DNA of 64,000 nucleotides from a marine gamma proteobacterium HTCC2143 (lineage in GTDB: Bacteria; Pseudomonadota; Gammaproteobacteria; Pseudomonadales; Dasaniaceae). The stretch lies in the NCBI GenBank assembly GCA_000169075.1, contig AAVT01000001.1, forward strand, positions 310,001-374,000, read 5' to 3'. The notes beneath the pieces are model-generated. The model saw only the letters and a program-made list of their open reading frames with translations, ran no database searches and was not told the origin of the DNA. The position numbers and the translations under genes are program-made. Of this stretch, positions 45,125 to 54,112 are shown in pieces (position 1 is the stretch's first letter; the number at the start of each line of letters is the position of its first letter).

Positions 45125-45175
45125 TAGTAGCCTGTCGATTGCCTGTGGCCGATTTTTTGTAGTCGATTGAAGAAG
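45115..45175 (-). repeat. Dispersed repeat copy in inverted orientation
   Basis: The minus strand reads CGACTACAAAAAATCGGCCACAGGCAATCGACAGGCTACTATTAG, i.e. the core plus its 3' end. It is the only copy on the opposite strand and lies at the border of the accessory region. Confidence 0.75.
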
Positions 45176-45295
45176 AAGTGGGTTTTAATTCTTTCCTGTA
45201 TTCTTCCTAATCTGACAAAAGAAACTTACCTTAGCACTGTTGTATTCATAGAACGATTGTATCCATCTGGATCAGTTAACTTGGTTTTAACTTTA

Positions 45296-45718
45296 CTACG
45301 TGCATTCAAGAAACGAAGCCGTACGTTCCAATAAGCTATCTAGATTAGATTCCAAAACCTTCAGTTTTCTTGGGTCAAAGTGAGTTCTAGTATCGAGGCG
45401 ATCCCTCACGAAAGCCACCTCCTCAACTACCTTATCGTGATTTCTCTCAATATCGCCTAACCCTTCGAGCCATTCCGTCGCTACATCCTTTAAGCCGACC
45501 CGTGACTCTGATGCCGGATTGTCGATGATTGTCTGAGCTCGCCGACGTGCTTGAATAAAAAATTTCTGGGAGGTTATTCGCTTCTTCTCGATCCTACCTA
45601 AAACTTCCATAGCACCAAGTCGGTGATCTTCTCGCCGGTTTGCCAATGCAATCCATAACGCTACGCAAGACAACGCCATTGCTAAAAAAGTAAACCAATT
45701 ATTCAGGTCTTGTTCCAT
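45296..45718 (-). CDS. Small membrane-anchored hypothetical protein with coiled coil
   Basis: 140 aa: an N-terminal membrane helix (WFTFLAMALSCVALWIALAN, 8-27) then a charged helical region with heptad-like Leu/Ile spacing (AMEVLGRIEKKRITSQKFFIQARRR and KVVEEVAFVRDRLDTRTHF...KLKVLESNLDSLLERTASF). The cytoplasmic part is probably a coiled coil. It is 18 bp downstream of another small membrane protein gene. Function unknown. Confidence 0.6.
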   Translation of the reverse strand: MEQDLNNWFTFLAMALSCVALWIALANRREDHRLGAMEVLGRIEKKRITSQKFFIQARRRAQTIIDNPASESRVGLKDVATEWLEGLGDIERNHDKVVEEVAFVRDRLDTRTHFDPRKLKVLESNLDSLLERTASFLECT

Positions 45719-45736
45719 TATTCGCAGTCCGTGAAT

Positions 45737-45874
45737 TCATTCATCTTGATTAGGCTGGTTGAGCATCTCTGACTTTAGACGCGTGTACTCTTTCTTGCTC
45801 TGCAGTCCTTTGTAAAGGGCCCAACCAGAAAACACCAACGCCAGGACGCCGATAAAGCCATTGATAACAAACAT
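45737..45874 (-). CDS. Small membrane protein
   Basis: 45 aa from ATG 45874 (AAGGACGG 9-10 nt upstream): MFVINGFIGVLALVFSGWAL followed by YKGLQSKKEYTRLKSEM. One membrane helix, positive inside, and a short charged tail. Likely co-transcribed with the 140-aa gene downstream. Confidence 0.5.
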   Translation of the reverse strand: MFVINGFIGVLALVFSGWALYKGLQSKKEYTRLKSEMLNQPNQDE

Positions 45875-46295
45875 AGTAATTATCCGTCCTTGAACTCGAA
45901 AACAGTAATTATACCTCGGCTTAGCCGGTAAGGGGCAGATATTGACAAAGATGCGCCCCATAACAGGCGAAAATATCGTCGCAGACATCCTGTCCGGCCT
46001 TTCGGGGTTCATGATACGCGTCATTGCGTTAATTCATTGCCCCCAGTTTATCAGGCTTTGTTGGCTGTAGCAGGTGGGCTATAGAATTTGCCACATGAAT
46101 GGATGCCGGACCGGCCGTCCCCTCTGATGGCGACCATTCCTTAACAATGCACCGGAAATAGTGTATTCTTTGCGCCGAATTTTGGCTGATTTCAGGCCTT
46201 ACACATCCTGAATCTTTCCAGCCTGAGGCGCCGATAGCCTCCTCCCCCTGCGACCCTAGGATGGGCGAGTAACTAACAACAAACGAGAGGTTTAA

Positions 46296-49100
46296 ATGAG
46301 CTTATATTCACAGTACATGGATGAAATCGCAACCCGTCAGAAAGACTTAGGGTTGCATCCAAAGCCTATTGATAGCGCCGAGCTGCTGTCAGAAATCATT
46401 GACCAGATCAAAGATACTGAGCATGAACACCGTGACGACTCGCTAAAGTTTTTCATTTACAACAGCTTACCAGGCACCACCAGTGCTGCCGGCGTTAAAG
46501 CGCAGTTTCTGAAAGAAATTATATTGGGCACGTCTGTCGAGGGCATTACTACAGAGTTTGCTTTTGAATTATTGTCCCACATGAAAGGAGGTCCCTCTCT
46601 CGAAGTTCTGCTGGATCTGGCGCTTTCTGATGACGCAACTACGGCAAAACAGGCCGCTGAAGTTCTGAAAACCCAGGTATTTTTGTACGAAGCCGATACC
46701 GATCGTCTTGAGACTGCTTTTAAGGCAGGCAATGCTATTGCTAAAGACATTTTGGAAAGCTATGCGCAAGCCGAGTTCTTCACCAAGCTGCCAGAAATCG
46801 CTGAAAAAATCGACGTGGTTACCTACATTGCTGGCGAAGGCGACATATCAACTGACCTATTATCGCCGGGTAACCAGGCACACTCTCGCTCAGATCGCGA
46901 GCTGCACGGCCAGTGCATGATGACGCCTGAAGCCCAGCAAGAGATTGTTGAGCTACAAAAGCAAAACCCAAATGCCAAAGTGATGTTGATTGCTGAAAAA
47001 GGCACCATGGGCGTGGGCTCATCTCGTATGTCTGGGGTAAACAACGTTGCACTGTGGGCCGGCAAGCAAGCAAGCCCATATGTACCGTTCGTTAACTTCG
47101 CACCGGTTGTTGCGGGTACCAACGGTATCTCTCCAATCTTTCTAACGACGGTTGACGTAACCGGCGGCATCGGCCTTGATCTGAAAAACTGGGTTAAAAA
47201 GGTAGACGCTAGCGGCAACAACGTTTTGGACGAAAACGGCGATCCCGTGTTGGAACAAGCTTATTCCGTGGCCACCGGCACCCTGCTGACTATCGATACC
47301 AAAGCCATGAAGCTGTACAACGGCGACAACGAACTGGCTGACGTATCCTCTGCATTCACCCCGCAAAAAGTCGAATTTATGAAAGCCGGCGGTTCTTACG
47401 CCGTTGTATTTGGTAAGAAGCTGCAGTCGGTTGCTGCCGAAGCCTTGGGTATTAAGATACCTCAGGTATTTGCACCGTCTAAAGAGATTTCAAACCCAGA
47501 CCAAGGTCTTACCGCCGTTGAGAAGATTTTCAACAAGAACGCTGTGGGCGTTGCCTCTGACACACCATTGCATGCCGGCTCCGACGTTCGTGTACGCGTG
47601 AACATTGTAGGTTCTCAAGACACCACAGGGCTGATGACCTCTCAAGAATTGGAATCGATGGCGGCAACCGTTATCTCTCCAACCGTTGATGGCGCTTACC
47701 AGTCTGGCTGTCACACCGCTTCTGTCTGGGACAGCAAGGCGCAGGCCAATATTCCTAAGCTGATGACGTTCATGAACAAGTTCGGTCTGATCACCGCCCG
47801 CGATCCCAAAGGTGTTTACCACGCCATGACTGACGTTATTCACAAAGTGCTGAACGACATCGTTGTGGATGACTGGGCCATCATTATTGGAGGTGACTCT
47901 CACACCCGGATGTCCAAAGGCGTAGCCTTCGGCGCTGACTCTGGCACTGTTGCTGTCGCCCTGGCTACTGGCGAGTCGGCCATGCCTATTCCAGAGTCTG
48001 TGAAGGTAACCTTCAAAGGCCACATGAAGAGTTACATGGACTTCCGTGATGTGGTGCATGCCACTCAGGCGCAGATGCTGAAGCAATTTGGTGGCGAAAA
48101 CGTCTTTCAAGGCCGCATTATCGAAGTTCAAATCGGCACATTGATGGCTGACCAAGCCTTCACCTTCACCGATTGGACCGCCGAAATGAAGGCAAAAGCG
48201 TCTATCTGTATTTCTAATGATGAGACATTGATTAAGTCTCTGGAGCTGGCCAAGAGCCGTATCCAAGTGATGATCGATAAAGGCATGGACAACCACGTAA
48301 GCATGCTACAAGGACTGATCGACTTGGCCGACAAGCGCATCGCTGAAATACAGTCGGGTGAGAACCCAGCTCTGGCGCCAGACAACAACGCTAACTACTA
48401 CGCAGAAGTGGTTATTGACTTGGACCAAATTGACGAGCCCATGATCGCCGATCCAGATGTGAATAACGCAGACGTATCTAAGCGTTACACACACGACACC
48501 ATTCGCCCTACTTCCTTCTATGGCGGCACCAAGAAAGTCGACTTGGGCTTTGTGGGTTCTTGTATGGTTCACAAAGGTGACATGCAAATTATCGCTCAGA
48601 TGTTGCGTAACTTGGAATCTCAAGGTGAAGTTAAGTTCAAGGCGCCACTGGTTATCGCACCACCAACGTACAACATCGTTGATGAGCTGAAAGCCGAAGG
48701 CGACTGGGAACTGCTGCAAAAGTATGCTGGATTCGAATTTGACGACGATGCACCGAAAGGCGCTGCTCGTACTGCTTATGAGAACATCATGTATCTGGAG
48801 CGTCCTGGATGTAACCTGTGTATGGGTAACCAAGAAAAAGCCGCTAAAGGTGACACCGTTCTGGCCACCTCTACCCGCCTGTTCCAAGGTCGGGTGGTTG
48901 AAGATACTACCGAGAAGAAAGGCGAGTCCCTGTTGGCATCGACGCCAATGGTTGTACTGGCGACTGTTCTAGGTCGTATTCCAACCCTCGAAGAGTACAA
49001 GGCTGCCGTTGAAGGTATTAACCTGACTGACTTCGCGCCGCCAGCAGAAGATCTAAGTGTTGAGCCGGCAGTACAAGCCGTGAAATTTGTCGAGGCCTAA
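46296..49100 (+). CDS. acnB: Aconitate hydratase B
   Basis: 934 aa (E. coli AcnB is 865). Converts citrate to isocitrate in the TCA cycle via a [4Fe-4S] cluster. The N-terminal HEAT-like domain (EIATRQKDLGLHPKPIDSAE, RDDSLKFFIYNSLPGTTSAA) and swivel domain specific to AcnB are present. Cluster ligands are in SGCHTAS, and in the PGCNLCMGNQ loop; GGDSHTRMSKG and FVGSCMVHKGDM are further active-site loops. The middle contains a ~40-residue insertion (VDASGNNVLDENGDPVLEQ). A hairpin follows at 49128. Single gene. Confidence 0.95.
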   Translation: MSLYSQYMDEIATRQKDLGLHPKPIDSAELLSEIIDQIKDTEHEHRDDSLKFFIYNSLPGTTSAAGVKAQFLKEIILGTSVEGITTEFAFELLSHMKGGPSLEVLLDLALSDDATTAKQAAEVLKTQVFLYEADTDRLETAFKAGNAIAKDILESYAQAEFFTKLPEIAEKIDVVTYIAGEGDISTDLLSPGNQAHSRSDRELHGQCMMTPEAQQEIVELQKQNPNAKVMLIAEKGTMGVGSSRMSGVNNVALWAGKQASPYVPFVNFAPVVAGTNGISPIFLTTVDVTGGIGLDLKNWVKKVDASGNNVLDENGDPVLEQAYSVATGTLLTIDTKAMKLYNGDNELADVSSAFTPQKVEFMKAGGSYAVVFGKKLQSVAAEALGIKIPQVFAPSKEISNPDQGLTAVEKIFNKNAVGVASDTPLHAGSDVRVRVNIVGSQDTTGLMTSQELESMAATVISPTVDGAYQSGCHTASVWDSKAQANIPKLMTFMNKFGLITARDPKGVYHAMTDVIHKVLNDIVVDDWAIIIGGDSHTRMSKGVAFGADSGTVAVALATGESAMPIPESVKVTFKGHMKSYMDFRDVVHATQAQMLKQFGGENVFQGRIIEVQIGTLMADQAFTFTDWTAEMKAKASICISNDETLIKSLELAKSRIQVMIDKGMDNHVSMLQGLIDLADKRIAEIQSGENPALAPDNNANYYAEVVIDLDQIDEPMIADPDVNNADVSKRYTHDTIRPTSFYGGTKKVDLGFVGSCMVHKGDMQIIAQMLRNLESQGEVKFKAPLVIAPPTYNIVDELKAEGDWELLQKYAGFEFDDDAPKGAARTAYENIMYLERPGCNLCMGNQEKAAKGDTVLATSTRLFQGRVVEDTTEKKGESLLASTPMVVLATVLGRIPTLEEYKAAVEGINLTDFAPPAEDLSVEPAVQAVKFVEA

Positions 49101-49127
49101 GACGCTTGATGAGATGGCCATTAATCT

Positions 49128-49150
49128 AAGGGGCTAGGTCCTAGCCCTTT
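49128..49150 (+). terminator. Hairpin after acnB
   Basis: AAGGGGCTAG-GTC-CTAGCCCTTT forms a 10-bp stem (one G-T) with a 3-nt loop, 28 bp after the stop. No long T run follows. Confidence 0.65.
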
Positions 49151-49666
49151 GGATTCGTTGCCGAACTAGCGCGAAAAAGACCCTTCGACAGAATTCCATA
49201 CACTGAGTTTTTTAAAATCCTTCCGGTTATCCTCTGTTACTACATCAGTACCCTTCGGTTATTTCACCGGAGCGCTCTCTTCCATTCGCTGGCTGATACC
49301 CCATAGCGCTTTTTAAAGGCTTTCTAAAATGCGCTTAAGTCTTGAAAAAAAAGTCTCTGACCAATATCGGTTAAAGGCTTGTCACTGTTAGCCAGTAGAT
49401 TTTCAGCCAGCTCCTCATAGAGCTCAGCTGAGCCGCCAAATACCGTCCCCACATGTTTCCGCTCAAACAGCTCTCCTATTTCCGACCCAGTAACGCCTGC
49501 ATTGCACCACCGTGTGTCGTAATTAGACTAATAGATGGCGCACATTATCAAATGATACGCTGTCTTTTTGGGTAATCTCATACGGCTACAATAATGCTCA
49601 ACAGTTGTAGCGTTGTTATGCCACGGAGGCTCGATGAGCTTATTTCTGTAAAGAGAGGGATTAGTC
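49151..49666. other. Region holding the AraC remnant
   Basis: Apart from the AraC fragment (49265-49505) I see nothing coherent in this 516-bp stretch; the promoter of the CoA-transferase remnant should lie in 49550-49660. Confidence 0.4.
49265..49505 (-). pseudogene. AraC family regulator, 3' fragment with a nonsense codon
   Basis: The minus strand reads LFERKHVGTVFGGSAELYEE, then PLTDIGQRLFFQDLSAF, a TAG, and KAFKKRYGVSASEWKRALR. This matches the second helix-turn-helix of AraC regulators (D.a..lgf.d.saFsraFkr.fG.spse.R). The sensor domain is absent. It lies divergent from the CoA-transferase remnant, which it may once have controlled. Confidence 0.65.
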
Positions 49667-50097
49667 ATGTCTAAATTGCTTGATGGTATAAAAATAGTCG
49701 ATCTGACCCATGTCTTGGCGGGACCCTATTGTGCCTACCAGCTAAGCTTACTGGGTGCAGATATTACTCGCATCGAAAACCCTGCATCAGTTGACCTTCC
49801 ACGAATCCTTGATGCAGACCGTGGACGGCGAGACAAAGGCATGGGGGCTGCATTTATTGCTGCCAATTCCAACAAACGTTCTGTTGCGTTTGATCTGAGT
49901 CACGAAAAAGATCAAGAACTTGCCCGCCAACTTATCGCAAATGCTGATGTGGTCCTCGAGAATTTTCGCCCAGGCGTGCTAAAAAGGACGTCGGTTTATC
50001 TGATCAAGAAATTACTGAACTGCAAGAAGCTGGAGTGGTCGGTGTTTATGATAAGACAGGAAAAGTGCTGAAAATGATGAATCTTGTCAGTCATTAG
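49667..50097 (+). pseudogene. CaiB/BaiF CoA-transferase with a large internal deletion and frame change
   Basis: The first ~108 residues are a normal family III CoA-transferase N-terminus: LDGIKIVDLTHVLAGPYCAY, QLSLLGADITRIENP, NSNKRSVAFDLSHEKDQ and VVLENFRPGVL. At CTAAAAAGGACGTCGG the frame jumps to one reading KDVGLSDQEITELQEAGVVG, the C-terminal end of the same family, and stops at 50097. About 250 central residues, including the catalytic Asp region, are gone. The remaining frame alone gives a 134-aa peptide that cannot be active. Confidence 0.8.
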
Positions 50098-50129
50098 ACA
50101 TTTTTATCCATGAACCTGGGAGAAAGATA

Positions 50130-50523
50130 ATGTGGGACCCGAAATACATCACCTTAGAAATGTCCGAAAATGTTGGCATTGTGGCCTTCAGTAATCCGCC
50201 TTACAATTTATTCAACCTGCAAGCGCTAGAGGAGTTACAGTGGACTTTTAGAAAGCTGGATGCCGACAACGAATGCCGAGCAATTGTCCTGGCTGCTTAG
50301 GGCAAGGTATTCTGCGCGGGCGCGGACCTAACTACTGATTTGGCAGAGGGTATTGATTTTGCTGAAGCATCGTCAAATTTTTACCGTCTCGCTATGACAT
50401 TTTTCGATACCAAAAAACCCATGATTGCAGCTGTTCAAGGCGCGGCAGTTGGCGACCGACGATTTTCGCGAAGGAATAAAAGCTGCATACCAAAGACGAG
50501 AACCTAATTTCACTGGATGCTAG
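50130..50523 (+). pseudogene. Enoyl-CoA hydratase with nonsense codon and internal deletion
   Basis: Starts MWDPKYITLEMSENVGIVAF and continues to IVLAA, a TAG (50298-50300), then GKVFCAGADLTTD and KPMIAAVQGAAVG. After GGCAGTTGGCGACC the frame changes to ATDDFREGIKAAYQRREPNF ending at a TAG, the typical crotonase C-terminus. Roughly half of the enzyme is missing. Both the CoA-transferase and this gene carry the same kind of lesion, so they probably decayed together. Confidence 0.8.
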
Positions 50524-50565
50524 ACCTAGACTGAATCTAAAGTCGACAATGATGCCGAGGGTTAT

Positions 50566-51936
50566 ATGCCAGCAAAAAATTTAATACGCGGTAATGAACA
50601 AAAGCATATCGATGACTACCCCAGTTCTCGAGAAGCAAACTATGTCTTGGGATTGCTGTTTTTGGCCTACGCTTTTTCGTTTATTGATCGGCAGGTCCTT
50701 GGGGTAATGGTCGGCCCTATTAAAGAAGATCTTGCGCTCAGCGATTTTCAGTTCAGCTTACTTCAAGGCGCTGCATTTGCCATTCTCTACAGTGTAATGG
50801 CTCTTCCTTTTGGACGAATGGCAGATACCAAGAACCGAAAATTAATTATGGCCATGGGGGTATTTGGCTGGAGTTTGATGACCATCGGCTGCGGCTTGGC
50901 AAAGAATTTTACGCAGCTGTTTGTGATGAGGATGGGAGTTGGTGTGGGCGAAGCGGCATTGTCTCCAGCCGCTTACTCGACCATTACTGACAGTTTTCCT
51001 CGGGAGAAACTGACGAGAGCGCTGGCAATTTATAAAGCCGGCATGTTGGTTGGCGGCGGCCTGGCATTGCTTCTGGGCGGGATTATATACGACTACTACG
51101 CGTCGATACCCGATTTATCAATGCCACTATTAGGCGCCATGAAGGCTTGGCAGGCGACCTTTGTCACCGTCGGGCTACCTGGGTTTTTACTGGCCGTCAT
51201 GATTCTTTTCATCAAAGAGCCCGGGCGCAAAGGCATGTTGCGGTCTCCTGAAGATGACTCTCCAAAATCATTGAAAATCGGAGAGGTTTTTGCCTTTATG
51301 TTTGTGCAGCACCATCAGCTCTATATCAGTCTGTTTGTGGGTTGTTCGATACTTGCCATCATAAGTTATGGCTTTTCGTCGTGGTTCACAGAAATGCTGA
51401 TTCGCAACTTTTCTCTGACTCGCAGTTATGCGGGCTCGCTTATGGGGTCTGTAATAATTGCTGCGGGGCTTTTGGGGGTACTTTCAGGTCCATCATTTGT
51501 TGCACTGCTACAAAAACGCGGCTTCGCGGACTCAAATATGCGCGCTTTAATGCTAATAACTATCGCCCTTATCCCAACAGCCATCGCCGCCCCACAAATG
51601 CCCAACTATATACTGGCATTGGTGCTAATGAGTGTGACGGTTTTTCTGCAGGCCGCCTATGTCGGTGTTGCCGCCGCTGCGGTTCAAATGGTTACGCCCA
51701 ATCAGATGCGCGGCCAAGCTACTGCCATCTATCTTTTCTCTACTAATATGTTGGGCCTAGCATTGGGCTCAACGCTGGTAGCAGGGCTCACTGATTTTGT
51801 CTTTGCTAATGAAAGAGCGCTGATGCATTCGCTATCGCTGATCTCGGCAATCCTCCTGCCACTGGCGGCGTATATTTTTTGGAAAGGATTGAATGCATTT
51901 TCTGTCGCCATCAAGCGATCAGAGGACTGGAGTTAA
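50566..51936 (+). CDS. MFS transporter
   Basis: 456 aa, twelve hydrophobic segments. FIDRQVLGVMVGPIKEDLAL and LPFGRMADTKNRKLIMAMG (loop 2-3 motif) with MRMGVGVGEAALSPAAYSTI (motif in helix 5 region) identify an MFS protein of the Spinster/organic-acid type. It is the only intact gene in the decayed CoA-transferase/hydratase locus (42 bp downstream of the hydratase remnant), so it probably once imported the substrate of that pathway and may still work alone. Confidence 0.88.
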   Translation: MPAKNLIRGNEQKHIDDYPSSREANYVLGLLFLAYAFSFIDRQVLGVMVGPIKEDLALSDFQFSLLQGAAFAILYSVMALPFGRMADTKNRKLIMAMGVFGWSLMTIGCGLAKNFTQLFVMRMGVGVGEAALSPAAYSTITDSFPREKLTRALAIYKAGMLVGGGLALLLGGIIYDYYASIPDLSMPLLGAMKAWQATFVTVGLPGFLLAVMILFIKEPGRKGMLRSPEDDSPKSLKIGEVFAFMFVQHHQLYISLFVGCSILAIISYGFSSWFTEMLIRNFSLTRSYAGSLMGSVIIAAGLLGVLSGPSFVALLQKRGFADSNMRALMLITIALIPTAIAAPQMPNYILALVLMSVTVFLQAAYVGVAAAAVQMVTPNQMRGQATAIYLFSTNMLGLALGSTLVAGLTDFVFANERALMHSLSLISAILLPLAAYIFWKGLNAFSVAIKRSEDWS

Positions 51937-52141
51937 TTGCAAAAATTAAGCGGCAGCGATCGCGGTTAAAATTGGGCTTCAGGTTGTATCGCTCAACAGC
52001 CCAGCGAAAAAAAGCGCCGTCGCTTGAACTGCGACAAACGATCAGTAACGGCTTCAAGGAAACTGCACTGAACGACACCGTCAATTGTATGGTGCTTACC
52101 GCTAATCAAAACTAGCCGACAGTCTCTAAAGCATAGGCTCT

Positions 52142-53932
52142 CTAGGGAGAGGCATCGGTTTGCAGTGCAACTCGATCAGTGTCACTGGTACCGTAATCAA
52201 TGAAATCAATGGCGCTCTGTATTGTTGAAAACATGGACTCCTCGTTCATATAATTACTCAATGGCGAGTTGTGTAACGCATCTCGAACAGGACCTATCGC
52301 ATTGGTGATATACAGTTTAATACCCTGTTGCTGCAAATTATCTATGATTTTTTGCAACATCAGGATCGCCGTGGTGTCCACGCTGTTTACTGCCTCTGCA
52401 TCGAAAATTATCGAGGTCAATAAGTTATCTGGGCGTTGCTTTATCCAACGATAAAGATTGTCTACAAAATAGTCTTTGTTAGCAAAGTACAGCGGTGCAT
52501 CAAACCGAAAAATAAGAATATCATCGCGAATAACCACATCATCAAAACGATTCACATTGCGAAATAAGCGACCTCCCTGAATAGATCCAAGCTCGGTCAT
52601 GTGGGGGGTTGCCGACGTATAAATAACCCTCGCTATAGAAAGCACAACACCCGCCAGCAAACCCTGCTGAACGCCCAATACCAAGGTGACTACAAAGGTC
52701 ACCAACATCAACAAGAACTCGTGCCGATTTTGTTTAAACAGCGCCTTCATTTGTCCGTATTTGAACAACCCAGCGACCGATACAATAATAATGGCGGCTA
52801 ATAATACTTTAGGCAGTGGGTAGCTGATAAAGACAGGCGTTAAGAACATCATAACAATCACAATGACCACCGAAGAAACAACCGCTGATACCTGTGTTAA
52901 CGCCCCCGCCTCAATAAATGCAGCACTTCGCGAAAAGCTCGCCGACACAGGAAACGCTTTAAAAAAAGACCCCACAAAATTGGCCACACCCATGGCCACC
53001 AGTTCTTGATTAGGCTTGACGTTAAATTTGTCCGTCGGTTTTTCCTGCGCTTTACAGATCGACATGCTACCCACATAGCCCATTAATGCAACGGTCATTG
53101 CCGTGGGAATCAGAGCCATTAACTGATCCGACGTGATACCGGGCATCCGTGGTGTTGGTAACCCCCGTGGAATGTTGGCAATGACGTCAATACCATAGGC
53201 CTGTGCATTCCAAACACCGGAACAAATCATCCCGATGACCAACAGAATTAAACCGCTCGGCATGCTCGGAAAGAACCGCTTAGGATAGATCATGAAGACT
53301 AAACCGATCAGGCCGATACCTGCGGTGAGCCAATGCCAACTGCCAATCCGTTGGACGAAATAAAAAATCTGGCTAAAAATATTACCGCTGTCCACCGTAA
53401 TGCCCAGCATGTTTTCAAACTGGCTTCCCATAATGATAATTGCGGCAGCGCAGGTATAACCAAGAATAACCGGGTACGACAAAAAGTTAGCGATAAAGCC
53501 AAATTTGATCAATCCAAAAGCAAACTGAATTACCCCAACCAACAGCGTTAAGGCAATCGCCAGCTCCAGATAGTTATCAGAGCCCGGCTCAGCAAGCACG
53601 CTGAGCCCCGTGAGAATGAGGATCGAGTCAAGTGCAACCGGCCCCATAGAAATTTTATTAGAGGTGCCTAGCAGTGCATATAATACGGGAGGAACAATAC
53701 AGGCATAAAGTCCATACTCGGCGGGTAAACCTGCAACCAACGCATAACCCATGCTCTGAGGAATGAGCATCGCAGCAATGGTTATACCGGACAAAAGATC
53801 ACTCTTAAATATGCCTCGATTGTAACCTTGTAGCCATCCTAAACCAGGAAAAAATTTACGTAACACCTGTTGGACCTCATTAGCGAGTACTAGACACTGT
53901 CGCTTGTTTTTAACCACCTTACCACCGCACAC
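52142..53932 (-). CDS. SulP family anion permease with STAS domain
   Basis: 596 aa. The membrane part starts GWLQGYNRGIFKSDLLSGIT and IAAMLIPQSMGYALVAGLPA-EYGLY, which is the SulP signature, with ten to twelve hydrophobic segments. The C-terminal ~130 residues are a STAS domain (ILIFRFDAPLYFANKDYF, SIIFDAEAVNSVDTTAILML). It imports sulfate, bicarbonate or dicarboxylates. It lies on the same strand downstream of the OprD-type porin and the AprAB-like locus, so the anion may be the sulfur-containing substrate or product of that locus. This link is inferred from context only. Confidence 0.9.
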   Translation of the reverse strand: MCGGKVVKNKRQCLVLANEVQQVLRKFFPGLGWLQGYNRGIFKSDLLSGITIAAMLIPQSMGYALVAGLPAEYGLYACIVPPVLYALLGTSNKISMGPVALDSILILTGLSVLAEPGSDNYLELAIALTLLVGVIQFAFGLIKFGFIANFLSYPVILGYTCAAAIIIMGSQFENMLGITVDSGNIFSQIFYFVQRIGSWHWLTAGIGLIGLVFMIYPKRFFPSMPSGLILLVIGMICSGVWNAQAYGIDVIANIPRGLPTPRMPGITSDQLMALIPTAMTVALMGYVGSMSICKAQEKPTDKFNVKPNQELVAMGVANFVGSFFKAFPVSASFSRSAAFIEAGALTQVSAVVSSVVIVIVMMFLTPVFISYPLPKVLLAAIIIVSVAGLFKYGQMKALFKQNRHEFLLMLVTFVVTLVLGVQQGLLAGVVLSIARVIYTSATPHMTELGSIQGGRLFRNVNRFDDVVIRDDILIFRFDAPLYFANKDYFVDNLYRWIKQRPDNLLTSIIFDAEAVNSVDTTAILMLQKIIDNLQQQGIKLYITNAIGPVRDALHNSPLSNYMNEESMFSTIQSAIDFIDYGTSDTDRVALQTDASP

Positions 53933-54000
53933 ATGACAACACTATATGTGAAGATCACTCGTCTGTTGATAGTAAGAAGACCAAGCCCATAGATTGAAAG

Positions 54001-54057
54001 GCCTGAACGCTCTACCTGTTATTTACTTATTCAGGTTAATAACAGGCAGGTTCAGGC
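54001..54057 (-). terminator. Nested long hairpin between the porin and SulP genes
   Basis: Outer arms GCCTGAAC (54001-54008)/GTTCAGGC (54050-54057) and inner arms CCTGTTATT (54015-54023)/AATAACAGG (54038-54046) are perfect. The structure lies 55 bp after the porin stop and 70 bp before the SulP start on the minus strand. It is probably a terminator or attenuator that lowers transcription into SulP; a remnant of an inverted-repeat element is the alternative. Confidence 0.6.
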
Positions 54058-54112
54058 GTTCCAATCTATTCCTAACTGCTAGCGAGATCTGGCCTACTTG
54101 CCCTTTAAAACC

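Noticed and set aside
24640..45175. Integron cassette array with attC sites
   Set aside because: The repeats lack the conserved attC core sites (RYYYAAC/GTTRRRY) and the usual long palindrome, and no integrase is present.
47490..48887. Long minus-strand ORFs inside acnB
   Set aside because: Antisense shadows of a high-confidence gene.
49667..50071. CoA-transferase N-terminus as a complete small protein
   Set aside because: The C-terminal end of the family continues in another frame directly after it, so it is a deleted pseudogene.
50130..50523. Recoding at the stop in the enoyl-CoA hydratase
   Set aside because: The codon is TAG and the gene has further damage, so it is decay, not pyrrolysine or selenocysteine.
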